Notes under the pieces: model-generated | Databases searched by the model: none | What the model was told of the DNA's origin: nothing | Seen by the model: only the letters and a program-made list of their open reading frames with translations | Translations under genes and position numbers: made by a program | In this document: positions 36,700 to 49,399 of the stretch, piece after piece | Layout of the letters: the number at the start of each line of letters is the position of its first letter | Numbering within the stretch: the stretch's first letter is position 1 | NCBI RefSeq assembly: GCF_019578655.1 | Contig: NC_063265.1 | Coordinates: forward strand, 18,648,285 to 18,712,284 | Origin: Ricinus communis | Lineage: Eukaryota; Streptophyta; Magnoliopsida; Malpighiales; Euphorbiaceae | DNA: 64,000 nt | Direction of reading: 5' to 3'

Positions 36700-37556
36700 G
36701 AAATTGACACTCCTGTTTTGCCTTTGGGTATGGGTTTCTGGTTTGTGAAGAAAGGAACTGAATCAGTGTCCATATACCACTCCCAATCTCCAAGTATATG
36801 ATTATATACTTGGATACTTGCACTACAAACTTCTTCAATATCTAGTGTAATGCAGTTACCAATACATGGACATAATATGATTAGTAAATAAAGTTTATTT
36901 CCCCTTCTATAGAATACACAATATACAAGGAAGAAGAGAATCTCTCTCTATAATTGTGATTAATATACAAGAATTTGGGTTTTGAATCATATAATGCGTT
37001 TAGTAGTAATATCTATTGTGAATTGATGTTAGATTAAATACTACTTGTGATTGTAACAAAAAAGAAATTCTACTTGTGATTTTCTTTTGAGTTATTCATT
37101 CAAGAAATGTTCAAAATATTATATAGCATTTTTATATCAACAATCGGAATGTCTAATCCGAACAACGATTTTCCTAAAGAAACGTTCAGAAACAAATAAA
37201 TGAAATTGGGGTTGGAGAGGACGAGCGGAAGAATTATACTGCAACACAACCTGCACGAGCAACAGACATCCCCATAACATTTCTCACATGCTTAAAGACA
37301 AGAACAAACAAAAGACTACAGTTTTGAAGTGATACACAAGGCATATTCTTGTTTTCCAAACAGCTAATATACAATCTATCAAGCATACTAACAGTGTAGT
37401 TCCTGAGTTTCTGTATAAAGGTAGATATGATTATGGTTCTTCTCTGATTAGTATCCTGAGACCTTGACAGATGCTGTTGCAGAAGGATGAAAAGGGGGAC
37501 TGAAAATGGTCACGGAGAAAGCTGCATATTACAATGAGTCTGAAATCTATGTTGAA
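36700..37556. other. intergenic spacer
   Basis: The spacer lies between the start of the PPR pseudogene and the end of the PTI1-like kinase gene, both on the minus strand. The first few hundred bases would be the old PPR promoter. About 37200-37556 is less AT-rich and probably includes the kinase 3' untranslated region. I see no coding sequence. Confidence 0.6.
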
Positions 37557-39781
37557 TTATGTGTGAGACTCTGGCCCTGCTGGTTTTGAGTTGAGAAGTG
37601 GCTGCAGTGCCTTTACAACAATTGTCATGTTTGGCCTGAAATCTGCCTCATATTGAACACAGAGTGCTGCCACTGCTGCTAACTGATACATTCGATTAAC
37701 AACACAGAAATAAGAACAAGAATTAAACTGCTTTCAACTAAGATTTATGAAATGTTCATGGTACATCAACAATCTCTCCTACAAGGTTATAAAAACTGAC
37801 ACAACAAAATGGCAATTCATTGAGAAAGTTAGGGGAATAAAAAAAGAAAAGGCTATTCTGAATTGCTATAGTTTTTGCTTCTTGGAATATGTGCACAGCT
37901 GTGTCAAACTAGGCCTAAGAAAATGAAAGAAAGGTCAGGGTAAGAACCTTGGCAACTGCCTTTGGTGGGTAGTCATTGTTTAGTTTAGGATCCACACATT
38001 GCTTCACCTTGTCCTCACTCAATCTTGGAGTTGCCTGTAGTAATCAATAACACTAATGTTAGATGCATAAAATGAATATAAAAGAAGGCAATCAAGGCTA
38101 AAGAAAGGACAAAGAAAACGCACCCAAGTAACAAGACTTTGTTGTCCCTTAGGCATTGTATGGTCTACTGGCTTTCTTCCTGTCAAGAGCTCTAGAAGAA
38201 CCACTCCAAAACTGTATACATCACTTTTCTGAGTTATCTGTCCTGTCATGGCATACCTGTAAAGAAACCGAGAATTGGAAAACAAATTAGACAACAAGAA
38301 ACTAAAAGAAGACAACCATTTTTTGGAATAGATCCTATTGCAAGAACTCGTGTGAATTGAATTCTTGCGAAATCATTTCATTTCTTTACATAATTTCATT
38401 ATTTCGGAATACCCTTTTCTTTAACAGAAGGACTTGAATTCTATCATGAGCTTTCCAAACATGAGAGTTGGAGAATTCAGTTGAATTGAATTATTGCATT
38501 TTTAGACTTTCCAAACATCCTAAAGGAGAGGATCTATTGCAGTATTAGATAGAGACATAAGGCTTACTCTGGAGCATGATAGCCAAATGTTCCTAAGACT
38601 CTTGTTGAATGCAGCCTAGCTGCAGTATCAGAAGACGCACTTGACAAGTTAAAATCTGCGATTTTAGACGTGAAATCATCAAAAAGTAGTACATTGCTCG
38701 ATCTAACATCGCGATGAACTACTGAAGGCTGAACTTTTTCGTGCAGATACTCGAGCCCTTTCGCTGCACCATAGGCAACTATAACTCTTTGGTTCCAGCT
38801 AAGTGCAGGGCCTGGTTCAGCCCCTTGCACTCCTTTCCTTCCTGCATCAGAAAATATAAAGTGACTCAATGTGGGAGGCTGCCTCCTTTATCATTGCAAT
38901 TAGAGAACAGCATTTTTAACAAGATTACCATGCAGTACATCGTGCAAAGAACCCATTGTTGCAAACTGATAAATTAGGATTCGATTGTTTGCCTCCAAAC
39001 AATATCCGATCAACTCCACAAAGTGCTCGTGCTTAAGCCTAGAAACCACTGATAACTGCACAGAGCACAGCAACAATGAGGAATTGTATACTTTTGAGCA
39101 CAAACATATTGGATTATGGGAAAGAATTTGTTGTGCCAAATTTCTAACCTGAGCTGCAAAATCAGAATCTGGTTCCTGTGAAGTGCTGGTATCTAGCTTC
39201 TTTATTGCAGCCTCCTCACCGTTATTTAACTTGGCATAGAAAACACGACCATATGAACCTTCTCCAATCAAAGCCTTGGTGCCAAAGTTACCTGTTAATC
39301 TGTTTAACTCGTCCAATGATAATGCTGGAACTTCTATTGGTAAGACCTTTTGCGGAGTTCCACTTTTGGCAGGATTATTACTCCTTGGCTCTGCTCTCTC
39401 GCCGCCTATAACACGCAAAAGAAACTTAAGCAACTTTTGGTATAGGCAATATATATTTTGCACATGCAGTCTCTCTGGCAGACCTAGCCTGACAATAGGT
39501 GCATCTCCTAATTTCAGCACAAATGAACGTTCCAACTTTTGAAAATTCTGTCATCTTAAAATGATTTCCCTGGTGGATAGAGTCCTCTATTATAAGCAGT
39601 TTCATAAACGTTAATAGATTCCGAGAAATTAAGAACATTGTAACAGAATTGAAAACGAAAGAAAGAATAGAGAAAAAACTCGCTTACCGCCAGCATAGTT
39701 ATTGCCTCCTTTAGGTGGAGCTGTATATTGATTAGCAGGCGGGCCGTCAAGTTCCTCCTCTGCACCTCCACAACACAACAT
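37557..39781 (-). CDS. PTI1-like receptor-like cytoplasmic kinase (family RLCK VIII)
   Basis: Seven exons: 39781-39688, 39405-39149, 39055-38929, 38841-38568, 38256-38124, 38034-37948, 37682-37557; all joins keep frame and give 365 residues. The start [10 protein letters not shown] offers adjacent cysteines for S-acylation, as in PTI1-like proteins held at the plasma membrane. The Gly loop GEGSYG is at 79-84 and the catalytic Lys at 100. The catalytic loop is HRDVRSSN (202-209) and the metal-binding triad is DFN (222-224), not DFG. The activation segment [23 protein letters not shown] and the C-terminal [12 protein letters not shown] are PTI1-family hallmarks. A 5'-UTR intron at about 39799-40081 is likely, because GTAAG and CAG sites flank it. 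PTI1-type kinases act downstream of AGC kinases such as OXI1 in oxidative and immune signalling; that role is inferred from the family. Confidence 0.93.
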
Positions 39782-41805
39782 ATCAGCTCTTGATCAATCT
39801 GTCAAAATGGTATATTTGACTTGAAAATGTCCTGCAATCCAAAAACCAAGCCATATAATGAACAAATCTATCAAGCAAAATATTCTGATAAGACTCTTAA
39901 ATTTTTCCTTTCATAATCAGAACCGCATACATGCTTATCATTATCATTCCCTGAATTTTGGTAAAGAAAATAAATTGTCAGTTACATTTCAAGAAACCCA
40001 TGAGCCAAAACATTGTTGATCTGCTAACCATTAAAGAAGTGAAATATATATATATACACACACACATATACACATACTTACCTAAAAGCTTTGAGATCTG
40101 ACCAACCCAATAGAGGAAATGACAGAAATATTGAATTGGCAGATTCAAATGATGGCGAAAAATGTGGGAACAGAAAAGAGCAGGAAAATGATAACATAGG
40201 AGATATATAAAAGGAGGCAAGAAACAGAGGAAGAAAGAGGGTTTGTTGGTGTTGTTATCGTCTGAATTAAGTTTCTCTGTTTAGGAACAGAGGCAGATGT
40301 TTTCTTTGTTAGCGGGAAAATCGGTTTAGAAGAGTTTAACCGCTAAAACTAACCTACTTATACGTGCTTTCACGTTTGCCTTCTGCATCACGTCCCATGC
40401 ACTCTCACTTTTTTAATCATTTATTTACAGCAAACGGTGTACATTTTATTTGATCAAGCTAGAATCAAAGGTCATGCTGTTGGTTAATTGGATGGTCCAT
40501 GGATTTCAATCATAATGCATGGTGATTTAACTATAAATATTAGATCATAGACTTCTGGCCTAATATATACATAAAAATTGACTCGTAAATATCATCCAAC
40601 CGTTAAAAAGTATGGTCGATAAGATTTTATATATATATATATATATATACCCACAGAATTTTCCTTCTGTATTATATATATTCATGAATTTGAGAGAGAG
40701 TTTGTTTATAGAATAGCATCTTTGATTATTTGTATTGCATACAGTAACTTTCCTATTTATAGCCTTTCAAGGTGAGTACTTAAATTTAAAATATTAATAT
40801 TTAAAAATCACTTGACCAGTTGATTTTGATTGTTGACTTTTTTTTGGTTTTGATTAGTTGATTGTCATATTATCATTTTCGAAAAACACCTACTCCACAC
40901 CTGTTTGATTGATATAGTAGGTCCCCAGTTTACCGGGTGTAGATCCACAGATATGACAAAACACCCAGAAATTCTGATAAAGAATTCACTGTTACAAGTC
41001 TAATTTCACCAGATGATGCCTAGATTGTCAAAATGGATCATTATAAGCTGGCATATTATGCGGCCTAACCAAAGGGATTAGCATCTCAATAACCTAACCA
41101 AAACAGCATCTGCCTAGAGAGGGAAACTTTTAACATTAATGTACGAATGTTAAAAAGAAACTTTGAAGTAGTTGATCCTTTTGTCATTACGTTGCTAATG
41201 ATCATGTTGATCTTTTTAAAAATGAAACCTACCCAGATAACATTTCTGGTTAACTCCGTTACATACTTAGATCTGCCCCATAGCTGCAGCCTCACAGGAA
41301 AACATGACCACAAGTCAGTTTGGTAAGAAAGAGCAAGGAGGAAAAAAAGAAGGAAAAACAACAGTTGAGAATGGATGCTGACTTTCTAACATAATGAGTG
41401 ATGTCAATGCAAATGCTAGCAGATAGGCGTGCACAGAGAGACTTGATCTTTATTTCTTCTCAATTCAATCAGGGCATATGGTACATAAAACAGAAACAGT
41501 AAGAGAACATCAATAGGTTCAACAAGATGATTAACAGCACATTCATTTTGCTGTATGTTTGGATTTCCCAGCCATTGAATTAACACTGGATTTCCAATTC
41601 CTACACTCCCGACTGGAATCTGCTCCATGGAGTTCTGAGCTCACAATAGACTGAAGAAGAACCTAGCCCAATCATAAACACCATGTAAACCGAACAGCAA
41701 AACCAATCAGGATAGCTGGGAGCTTCATCCTGCTACATGGAGAAACTCCTGCATTTCATAAATTTTGCAAACTGTACAATGAACTGGACATCACCAATCC
41801 ACATC
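39782..41805. other. kinase leader and promoter plus spacer to SINAT2
   Basis: About 40082-40270 probably holds the first untranslated exon of the kinase (donor AG|GTAAGTATG on the minus strand), with AC and AT dinucleotide repeats in the intron near 40045-40080. Further on there is an (AT)n tract at about 40627-40652. From about 41400 to 41805 lies the likely SINAT2 3' untranslated region. No additional coding region was found. Confidence 0.5.
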
Positions 41806-43623
41806 TCATTCTTCTTTCCATATACGGCCTGTAATCCTCAATTTAAGCTCTTGCCTATCCCCGCCAGAAAAATAAAGAGCCAAACTCCTCTGAATAATCA
41901 GCCCATCCTGGCTATCACGAACTTTCCTGTGACTGTCACGAATGCTCCTGGGAATTCCCTGCCATATTAGCTTGCGGCCATTCCCACCAACTTCTAAGCT
42001 GTAGCTAAATTTCTTTGCTTCATTATCATCACCCATAAAACGTAAGAAGGCCATATACACTGGTGCCATACCTATCTGGAAAGCCTCAAAATGCAAGCAG
42101 AACTGTCTTCCAAAACAGTTGAAAACCTATACAGGACCACACGATTCAAAAGTTTAGATACAAAGGTAATAAATCGCCCAGCACAAATAGCAAAGGTATA
42201 AAGCTCAGCCAATTGGAACTTGGAAATAGATTCCCAGAAAAGCAAGAAAAGCTTACTACAGTATTAAAGTTTATCATGCAACTATTTAAAGTAATGGTGT
42301 CGATGCAGTTCTTACAACAGTGCGCTTAAACTTTTAAAAGCATCCATAACACCAGAATTCTAACATTATAAAACTGAAAGCACAAGAACCACAGAAAAGA
42401 ATTAAAAAGCCCAGCAAGGAACATTTGAAATCTATTAAAATCTAGTGTAAAAACTTACATGCCCGAATTTAGTCCATTATTAAACGCCCCACCCTCCACA
42501 ACCTCCAGCATGACCATGCATCATGCGATGCAATTAAAATAAGCCGAGCATCTATAAAGTTATGCTCGAGTCTCTGTTTGTGTACTTATGGATGTATGCC
42601 CATCTACAAATGAGAGCATACTTATGCAAGGTAACATCCTTTTATAAACCAATTCTACTATCTATCGAATTACAAGAGGACTTACAGTTAGCATCCATGT
42701 GGCATTTTCAACTTCATGTGGATTTGATTTGACATAGCGATGATTGAAGGTACACCCATCATGCATGTCAACCTTGTGGTCATCCTTGAGATGGGCAACT
42801 AGTGTTGGGATGTCACCTGTGATGGAGCACTCAGAGCCAGCATAAGGGCAACTGTATGGACGGAACCGACAGTGTTGCTCATGCTTGAGTTTGCTGTAAT
42901 ATGGGAAAATATCATGACATCCCAAGTCCTGGTACTTACAGGGCAGTTCTAGTGATTCTGCAACTTTCTCCAAAGCTAAACACCTTATATTTCCGAGATC
43001 ATAGCGACAAGTAGGGCAACAATTATGCACTCTACTCTTGCAGTTTGAGCATAATGTATGTCCATTTGGGCACTATAATAAACAAAGTCCAACAGTAATA
43101 AGGGAGTGTTAGTGCATTTGATTTATATATTCAACAATGCTTAAAATATATATAGAAAAATAAAGGAAAAAAAAAACTTAAGTTTCTAGGTTTGAGATGG
43201 TAAATTGAATTAGATCTTATTAACTAAAGTAAGCAGTAGCAAGTAGCTAGGTTTATGGACAGCGAAAGAGGTTAATTATCCCGATTCCTGAACAGACAAT
43301 AATACTATTAAACAGAGTAGCCAAGTCAGGCATATATCAGTCCACTATTTTCCAAGAAAGCAAATTTTAAAAATGAACCTGCCTTGACGAGTAAAGTAAT
43401 GAAATTAAGAACAGACCTGGTGAATTGGAGGATACATTAAATTTGTGCAGACAGGGCACTCAAGGAGCTCATGCACACCGTTGTTCGAATAAAGTCCTTG
43501 CTTTCCACCTAAACCTTTTGTTACTGTACTACTATTCTCTGTTTTTGCTGTTCCAATTTCATAATCTGAAATTGCTGGATGAGATTCAAGAACCTCTTTG
43601 CAAGCACTACCCCCAGGAGCCAT
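41806..43623 (-). CDS. SINAT2: SINA-type RING E3 ubiquitin ligase, SINAT2-like
   Basis: Three coding exons: 43623-43417, 43072-42686 and 42126-41806, giving 304 residues (Arabidopsis SINAT2 is about the same length). MAPGGSACKEV is the typical SINAT2-type start. The RING finger spans about 54-89 with its eight Cys/His ligands (CPVC...CPNGH.LCSNC...CPTC), split by intron 1. The SIAH/SINA zinc-finger region follows (CRFRPYSCPY, HLKDDHKVDMHDGCTFNH), then the substrate-binding TRAF-like domain (FNCFGRQFCLHFEAFQ, SIRDSHRKVRDSQDGL) ending at RIWKEE. It should transfer ubiquitin to substrates as a dimer; Arabidopsis SINATs target ATG6, FREE1, BES1 and others. All key residues are present, so the product should be active. 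The leader likely contains an intron between about 43795 and 44760. Confidence 0.95.
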
Positions 43624-43795
43624 TGCTACCCCAAATTGGGCAATAAGTCTACTTCAATGACTGTATTCACAGCTGGCACTAATTCCGGAAGATCAACAGT
43701 TCGTTGACATGTGAACACAATGGGCTTCAGTTGGTGGAGGAAATCACTAAGCACAACATGCTGAGCGCCATCTCCATTTTCTAAACTAAAGACTT
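43624..43795 (-). promoter_or_regulatory. SINAT2 leader segment with an upstream ORF
   Basis: The 170 bases before the SINAT2 ATG are less AT-rich than introns nearby and start after acceptor-like TTTAG sites. Inside lies an ATG (about 43776, minus strand) opening a 16-codon upstream ORF, MEMALSMLCLVISSTN. In a second frame over 50 codons are open up to a TAG five bases before the SINAT2 ATG. Such leaders can lower translation of the main frame; no expression evidence is available here. Confidence 0.4.
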
Positions 43796-44799
43796 CAATG
43801 GAGCAATATTTTTTATGTCAGCAGTGCCTATTAGATAACATATTACCAAACATTTATGGATAAATTAAATGAACTACAGAAGGAAAAGAACATAACGAAT
43901 GGAACTGTTCATGCAGAAGATAAAAGCAATATATGCACAATAATTCAGATGACAACAATATATATGCAAAAACATCAGATGAAAATTTCTGCAACAAAGT
44001 GAGCCCATATTCACTCATATAACCATATCTATCCTTGAGCAATTGAAAATGACAAAAATCAATTAGTTAGCAGGAAATCACTTTCACCATATGCAGAAAC
44101 CAATAAAGCAAACAAGGTTTAAAAAAGAAAAGAAGCACATGAGATTTTCTTCGAAAAAAGAAAAACAGAAGCACTTGAAATTTCTAACTTTATGCTAAAA
44201 AAATTTGTACTAGATAGCAATAGAATCAAAATATGAGACAAGGATGACAGAAGGAAACAAAATCCATATTCAAATTTCATCTAAGCAACAATATTATATG
44301 GGAGAAATTTAAACTTGGATTGTGCCAAAACAACCTTTAGAATTCACAATGTCCAACAAAAGCAACTGTAATATAAGACAACAAAACAGGGCAACAAAAC
44401 AAGCCCATCTTGCATACGTAAAGCAAGTTCTTAAAATTTCAAACCTTTTCCACAATCGACTCGGTAATCACCAAAGCAATCCAATCAGAAAAACAAGCGA
44501 CATTAACAATTTAAAACAAAACCCATAGATAAAACCAATGAAGGAAACAAAACACAAAAAAAAAAAAATACACAGTTCGAGATTATCAAAGCAGGTTATG
44601 TCTTCACATGGAAATCAATCAAAACAATCAAATCCAACGACGACAGTTAAATTCAAATACTAACAAAAGGAAACAATAAAAAAAAAATTATAATAATAAT
44701 TAAAAAATAAATTGAAAGACAAACTCCACATTACCCGGAAATGGAAATCGAGGAGAAAAAGGTAACGGTGGTGTTAATTTTGCTGTGTGTTTCTCTCAA

Positions 44800-46379
44800 T
44801 ACGCTACTTCACAATCCAGAAAAATGGGTTTTGGTTTGGGTTTTCTATATTTTGAAAATAATGAAAGTGAAGAATTATATAAATAGATAAAATAAACATA
44901 TCACTTTCGTTGTCGTTTATTAGGAAAAGATAAATGGTATGGGTTTGGTTCTTGTAACTAAGTGGACCAGTACCTCTGCCCGCACGCAACGTTTGAATTT
45001 CCTTTTTTTCTAATAGCAAACTATTACAAAAACGTCCCTGATTTTTCACATAATTAACACTTACGTCCGTTTCATCTGACAATTGAACGAATTTGTCCTT
45101 TACTATTTTGTTTTCAACACACTTTAGTTTTTATCAAAATAATATATATTTTAATTTCTATTTTCGTTCTTTAAATTCTTAAAGTTAACTTTTTAATCGT
45201 AAAGGTTAATAAATGAATAACTAAAATTTATTCATTCAAAATGTTAAAGAATAAAATATAAAATATAATTTTATTCTTAAAAAATATGAATGATTAAAAT
45301 AACCATAAGAATCATGTTGCATTTAATTCATTTAATTTTCAACAAGAGTATAATTATAAATTGTTTCAAAATGTCCAAGTGATTACGGTGATCTGGGTCT
45401 TGTCTTCAGTGATTGCTGGCTCATGTTAACTTTATATTTTTCTTTTTCTTTATTTTTAAAATATATAGTTTAGTTCTTTCATTTGATTTGGAAATCAAGT
45501 AGACACATTCACATCCAATTTAATTGAGATTTAACGTCTTTTATATGCCATTACTCAATTTAACCAAAAGTTAATATGTAATAAAAATTAATAGGAACTA
45601 ATTAAATTGAAAAATTATATATATTTATAGAAAAAATTATTAAAAAGATACATAACACTAAAGATTGGATGGTCTTGGATTTGTCTATCACAACTTACAT
45701 TTAAAACAAAAGTAATAACTCTTTTAAATTTGTTATTTATAGTTTATTTTGTTAGAAGTTATTTATTTTGTTAATTATTGTTTACTTGTAGAAATGATAA
45801 TTAAAAAAATAACAATTTTATTAATATACATTTACTTAGATTTGTTATTTGAGTTTTAGTGTTTGGACTCGTTTAGATGCCATTAAAATTTGATTATTGC
45901 TATTAGTATACTATAATGACCATTAGTATTTAATTAATTTTTATTGTATTTTTAGATAAAATATAATCAATTTTTGTTAAACAGATTTTGATATGACTAG
46001 CAGTCCAACCGGTTGACCCGGTAAATATTACTTGATCGGTTCATTCATCTCTTCAATTTTGGAAATATTATTAATATAAGCATATTAAAGTTTTTAAATG
46101 ACAAATTAATTTTTATTACAAATTTAAAATAAATAAACTCAAAATAATAATAAAATTTGGAGTTAATTACGGGCGTAAAATTTATTTCAATTCCATCATT
46201 TTCAAGTTTTAAATGGATTTTAATATGTAAGTACTTAACAAATTCAAATTTTAAATTTTGTTTATAAGAGGCGAAATTATATTTTAGTAATAGATGGCAA
46301 TTATTTGATGGTTGGTTTTTTGAATGTACAAATAAAAGAGATTTAAAATAAAATATTTATTCAAATTAACATATGTATA
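44800..46379. other. AT-rich spacer upstream of SINAT2
   Basis: The first few hundred bases after 44800 are presumably the SINAT2 promoter and first untranslated exon. The rest is AT-rich without recognisable coding or repeat structure. Confidence 0.5.
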
Positions 46380-48110
46380 TGTATTTATGATCATATTAAT
46401 GTGATGTAACTGCATGCTTTCAGAATCAAAAATATATCAATCTAATCTCAAATTTGAGAAATTTACTTCAAGTCATCGGTGGTCAAAATTTATACTAGCA
46501 AAATATCAATTAGCTAACTTAGTCAAAATTAGCAACAGTCAAATAATTATATAATTTATTAAATTGGTGACATGACTCATCAAGTTGAAACTTGATTTGA
46601 GAAAGATTTAAATTATTATTCCGAATGTATTCTAGTCAAATGAAGTAATACAAGGGTTTAAAACTTCCAAGTGATGCACCATTTATATCCCTGAACTACT
46701 AATTTAATTTTAAAATAAAAAGATAATTAAATTTTCATTTATATAAATATTTTATAAGATTAAAAGATATAATTAGATGTGATTAAATCGATTGAGTAGA
46801 CTAAATTGAGAAAAAAAAATGGTTATACCAGTCTATTTATATATATATTCATCAAGAAAAATAGATCATAACATTAAAGATTGAATAATTTTGTTACAAA
46901 ATATAAAATATAATTTAAATTTTTTTAATATATTCGCTATCTGATATTACAATTTGAAATTTTAATTAATCTATATATAATCTTCAATATTTTATTTTAA
47001 TATGCAAATAAAAAAAATACAAAATTAGAATCTTATGTATTTATTATTACGGCCTTTTAGGATTAAGAACAAAAACATATAATCTAATCTTGAACATAAG
47101 AAATGGTTCAGATTATTTCAAGTCATCGGTACTGGCAAAAAATAACAATTAGCTAACTTGGTCAAAATTAGGAAGAGTCAAAGAATTAAAGATAATTCAT
47201 TTAAATCGATGACATGACTCATCAAGTTCAAACTTGATTAGTACTTTAACAAAAAAATTAGAACCATTATAACATTGAGTTTGATTTGAAATACTTTGAA
47301 CATTGATCTTCCATTACAAGAGAGAAAAGATAGGGATGAGAATAAATTATGAAAACCATAAACTTAGGCATGAAGATTAAAAAATTCATTGAAATATGAC
47401 CATAAAATGTTGATGTCTAAACTATGAAAAGTCTTGGTGCTTGAATTTGATTATCTCTGAAAGCCCATAATCATAACATTTCTATTACAATGGCGATTGA
47501 GTGGGTTGTTCAATCTAATTTCTTGGATCATAAAATATGGTGAAGTTTAGGTGAATGAATGATTTGAGAAACAATAGTCCATTGCACTTGCACCAATCAT
47601 ATTTGCATGGACCACCTCCATGACCATTTCATTTTGTTTATTATTTATTAACTACATATAAATAACTTATGATTAATATTTAATTCTTCATATCCTATAA
47701 ATTAGACATTGGATTTTCAAAATTGGTCGTTATGAAGTAGGCGAAATTAAAATTGTATAAGTAGGTATTATTTTGATATCTTCTATATAATATAAATGAA
47801 AGTTGTTTTTGCCTATCCATTATCCATATTCAACCTAATTGTTGCATATAATAATAGTCAAATCATTTTTGTCTTATTCTTAGATACTAGATGTGTCCTC
47901 TACCCACAAAACAAGGTAGGCATATTGAGAAAGATTTAAATTATTATTTCGAAATATTTCCTTTCTAGGAAAATGAAATTATAAAAGGGTTTAAACTCTT
48001 GAGTGATGCACCATTTATATCCTTGAATTAATAATTAAGTTTAATAAATGGAAAATAAAAAATAAGCAATTTTTCACTTTTATAAATATTTTAAAGGGAT
48101 GAAAATCATA
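46380..48110. repeat. duplicated block, one copy split by extra sequence
   Basis: Copy A runs continuously from about 46380 to 46790. Copy B appears in two parts, about 47040-47240 and 47930-48110. Shared landmarks in order: TTCAAGTCATCGGT, CAATTAGCTAACTT(A/G)GTCAAAATTAG, GACATGACTCATCAAGTT, then GAGAAAGATTTAAATTATTA, GGGTTTAAA, and GTGATGCACCATTTATATCC. In copy B about 690 bases separate the second half from the first. Either copy B received an insertion or copy A lost the middle. No coding potential is apparent. Confidence 0.8.
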
Positions 48111-48839
48111 AATAGGTTGAGCTACCAAACATACACTACTTAACATTACAAGGTAAATTAACTACTTTACTTCATTCGGATTGTTACATTCTGGATCTGG
48201 CACATGATGCATCACGAATTCAAAACCAAACACATATTTGTGTTAATAATCAATTAAGTTAAACATTTTTGTAAGTATAAAGTTAGGCTTGTAATATGAT
48301 TAAATGTCTAATTAATTAAAGGATATAAACAAATTAACACCACAAATTTAAATTTATTGCAAGAAGCATAAATTGTTATATTCTAAAATAACTCTTCTAC
48401 TACATTTTAACTTCTTATTTTATATTGAATACTACTAATAATTGTATTATTATTTTTTTATTTCAATTTTTATATTTTATTATATTTTATAGTTTTTTTC
48501 ACATAAATTTATTTTTTAATAATATACTAGTATAAGAATACTATATATTAAAATTAAAAGAATTTTAATCAACCTAATTAAAAATAAATATAGAGAAAAG
48601 TGATTTTATATTTCTAATAATATAAATCATTTTATTTTTATCATTTTTGTCATTTCTTAATTTAATTCAAACATCACTATTATAATTTAAATTTATAAAA
48701 TGACTTAGAGATTCCTATGTTATAAATTATAGGTTCATCATATGTGTACCAGAGATGTATAGATAATAGTCTAGAAATTCATAAATTAAATAAAAATATA
48801 TTCATATGTTAAGATAGATTCATTAGTAAAAATTAATAA

Positions 48840-49295
48840 ATATTTAATTTATGTTTAATGAATCTGATACTGATAACAAATGAATATACACTTTATATGT
48901 AATGAACCTAAAATTTAGTTTAATAAATCTGACACTAATATATGAATATACACTTTGTAAACAATGAATCAGAAGTTTATGTTTAATGAACCTGAATTAA
49001 TAATAGATGAAAATATACTTTATAGGTAATGAATCTGAAGTTTATGTTTAATAAATCTATCGCTAATAATAGATGAATATACATGAACCTAAAAGTTGTG
49101 TTTTATAAATCTAATGCTAATAATAGATGAATAAATACTTTATAAGTAATAAATTTGAAGTTTACATTTAATGAACCTGAACTAATAACAGATGAATATA
49201 CACTTTATAAATAATGAATATGAAGTTTATGTTTATTGAACTCGACATTAATAATAGATGAATATACACTTTATAAATAATAAATATTCTGCTTG
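48840..49295. repeat. minisatellite, about 64-bp unit, about seven copies
   Basis: A unit containing GAAGTTTATGTTTAATGAA, CTGA.CTAATAATAGATG and AATATACACTTTATAA repeats with start points near 48848, 48912, 48974, 49038, 49096, 49160 and 49224. Copies differ by point changes and small deletions; the fifth is shorter. Degenerate flanking pieces with the same words occur from about 48740 and up to 49390. Confidence 0.85.
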
Positions 49296-49399
49296 TGTAA
49301 AAAATAAATTAATACAAGTTAAATAATAACAGGTTCGTCATCAACAAACTATAAATTCATTAAATATACATTTGAGGTTCATAGAATCTAATACATTCA

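Noticed and set aside
41086..41361. Open frame of 91 codons between the kinase and SINAT2
   Set aside because: No recognisable domain, no supporting splice sites, and composition like spacer.
46380..49300. Repeated AT-rich blocks considered as a CRISPR-like or centromeric array
   Set aside because: The units are imperfect, with no fixed short repeats plus unique spacers, and the genome is a plant's; a local duplication and a minisatellite explain them.
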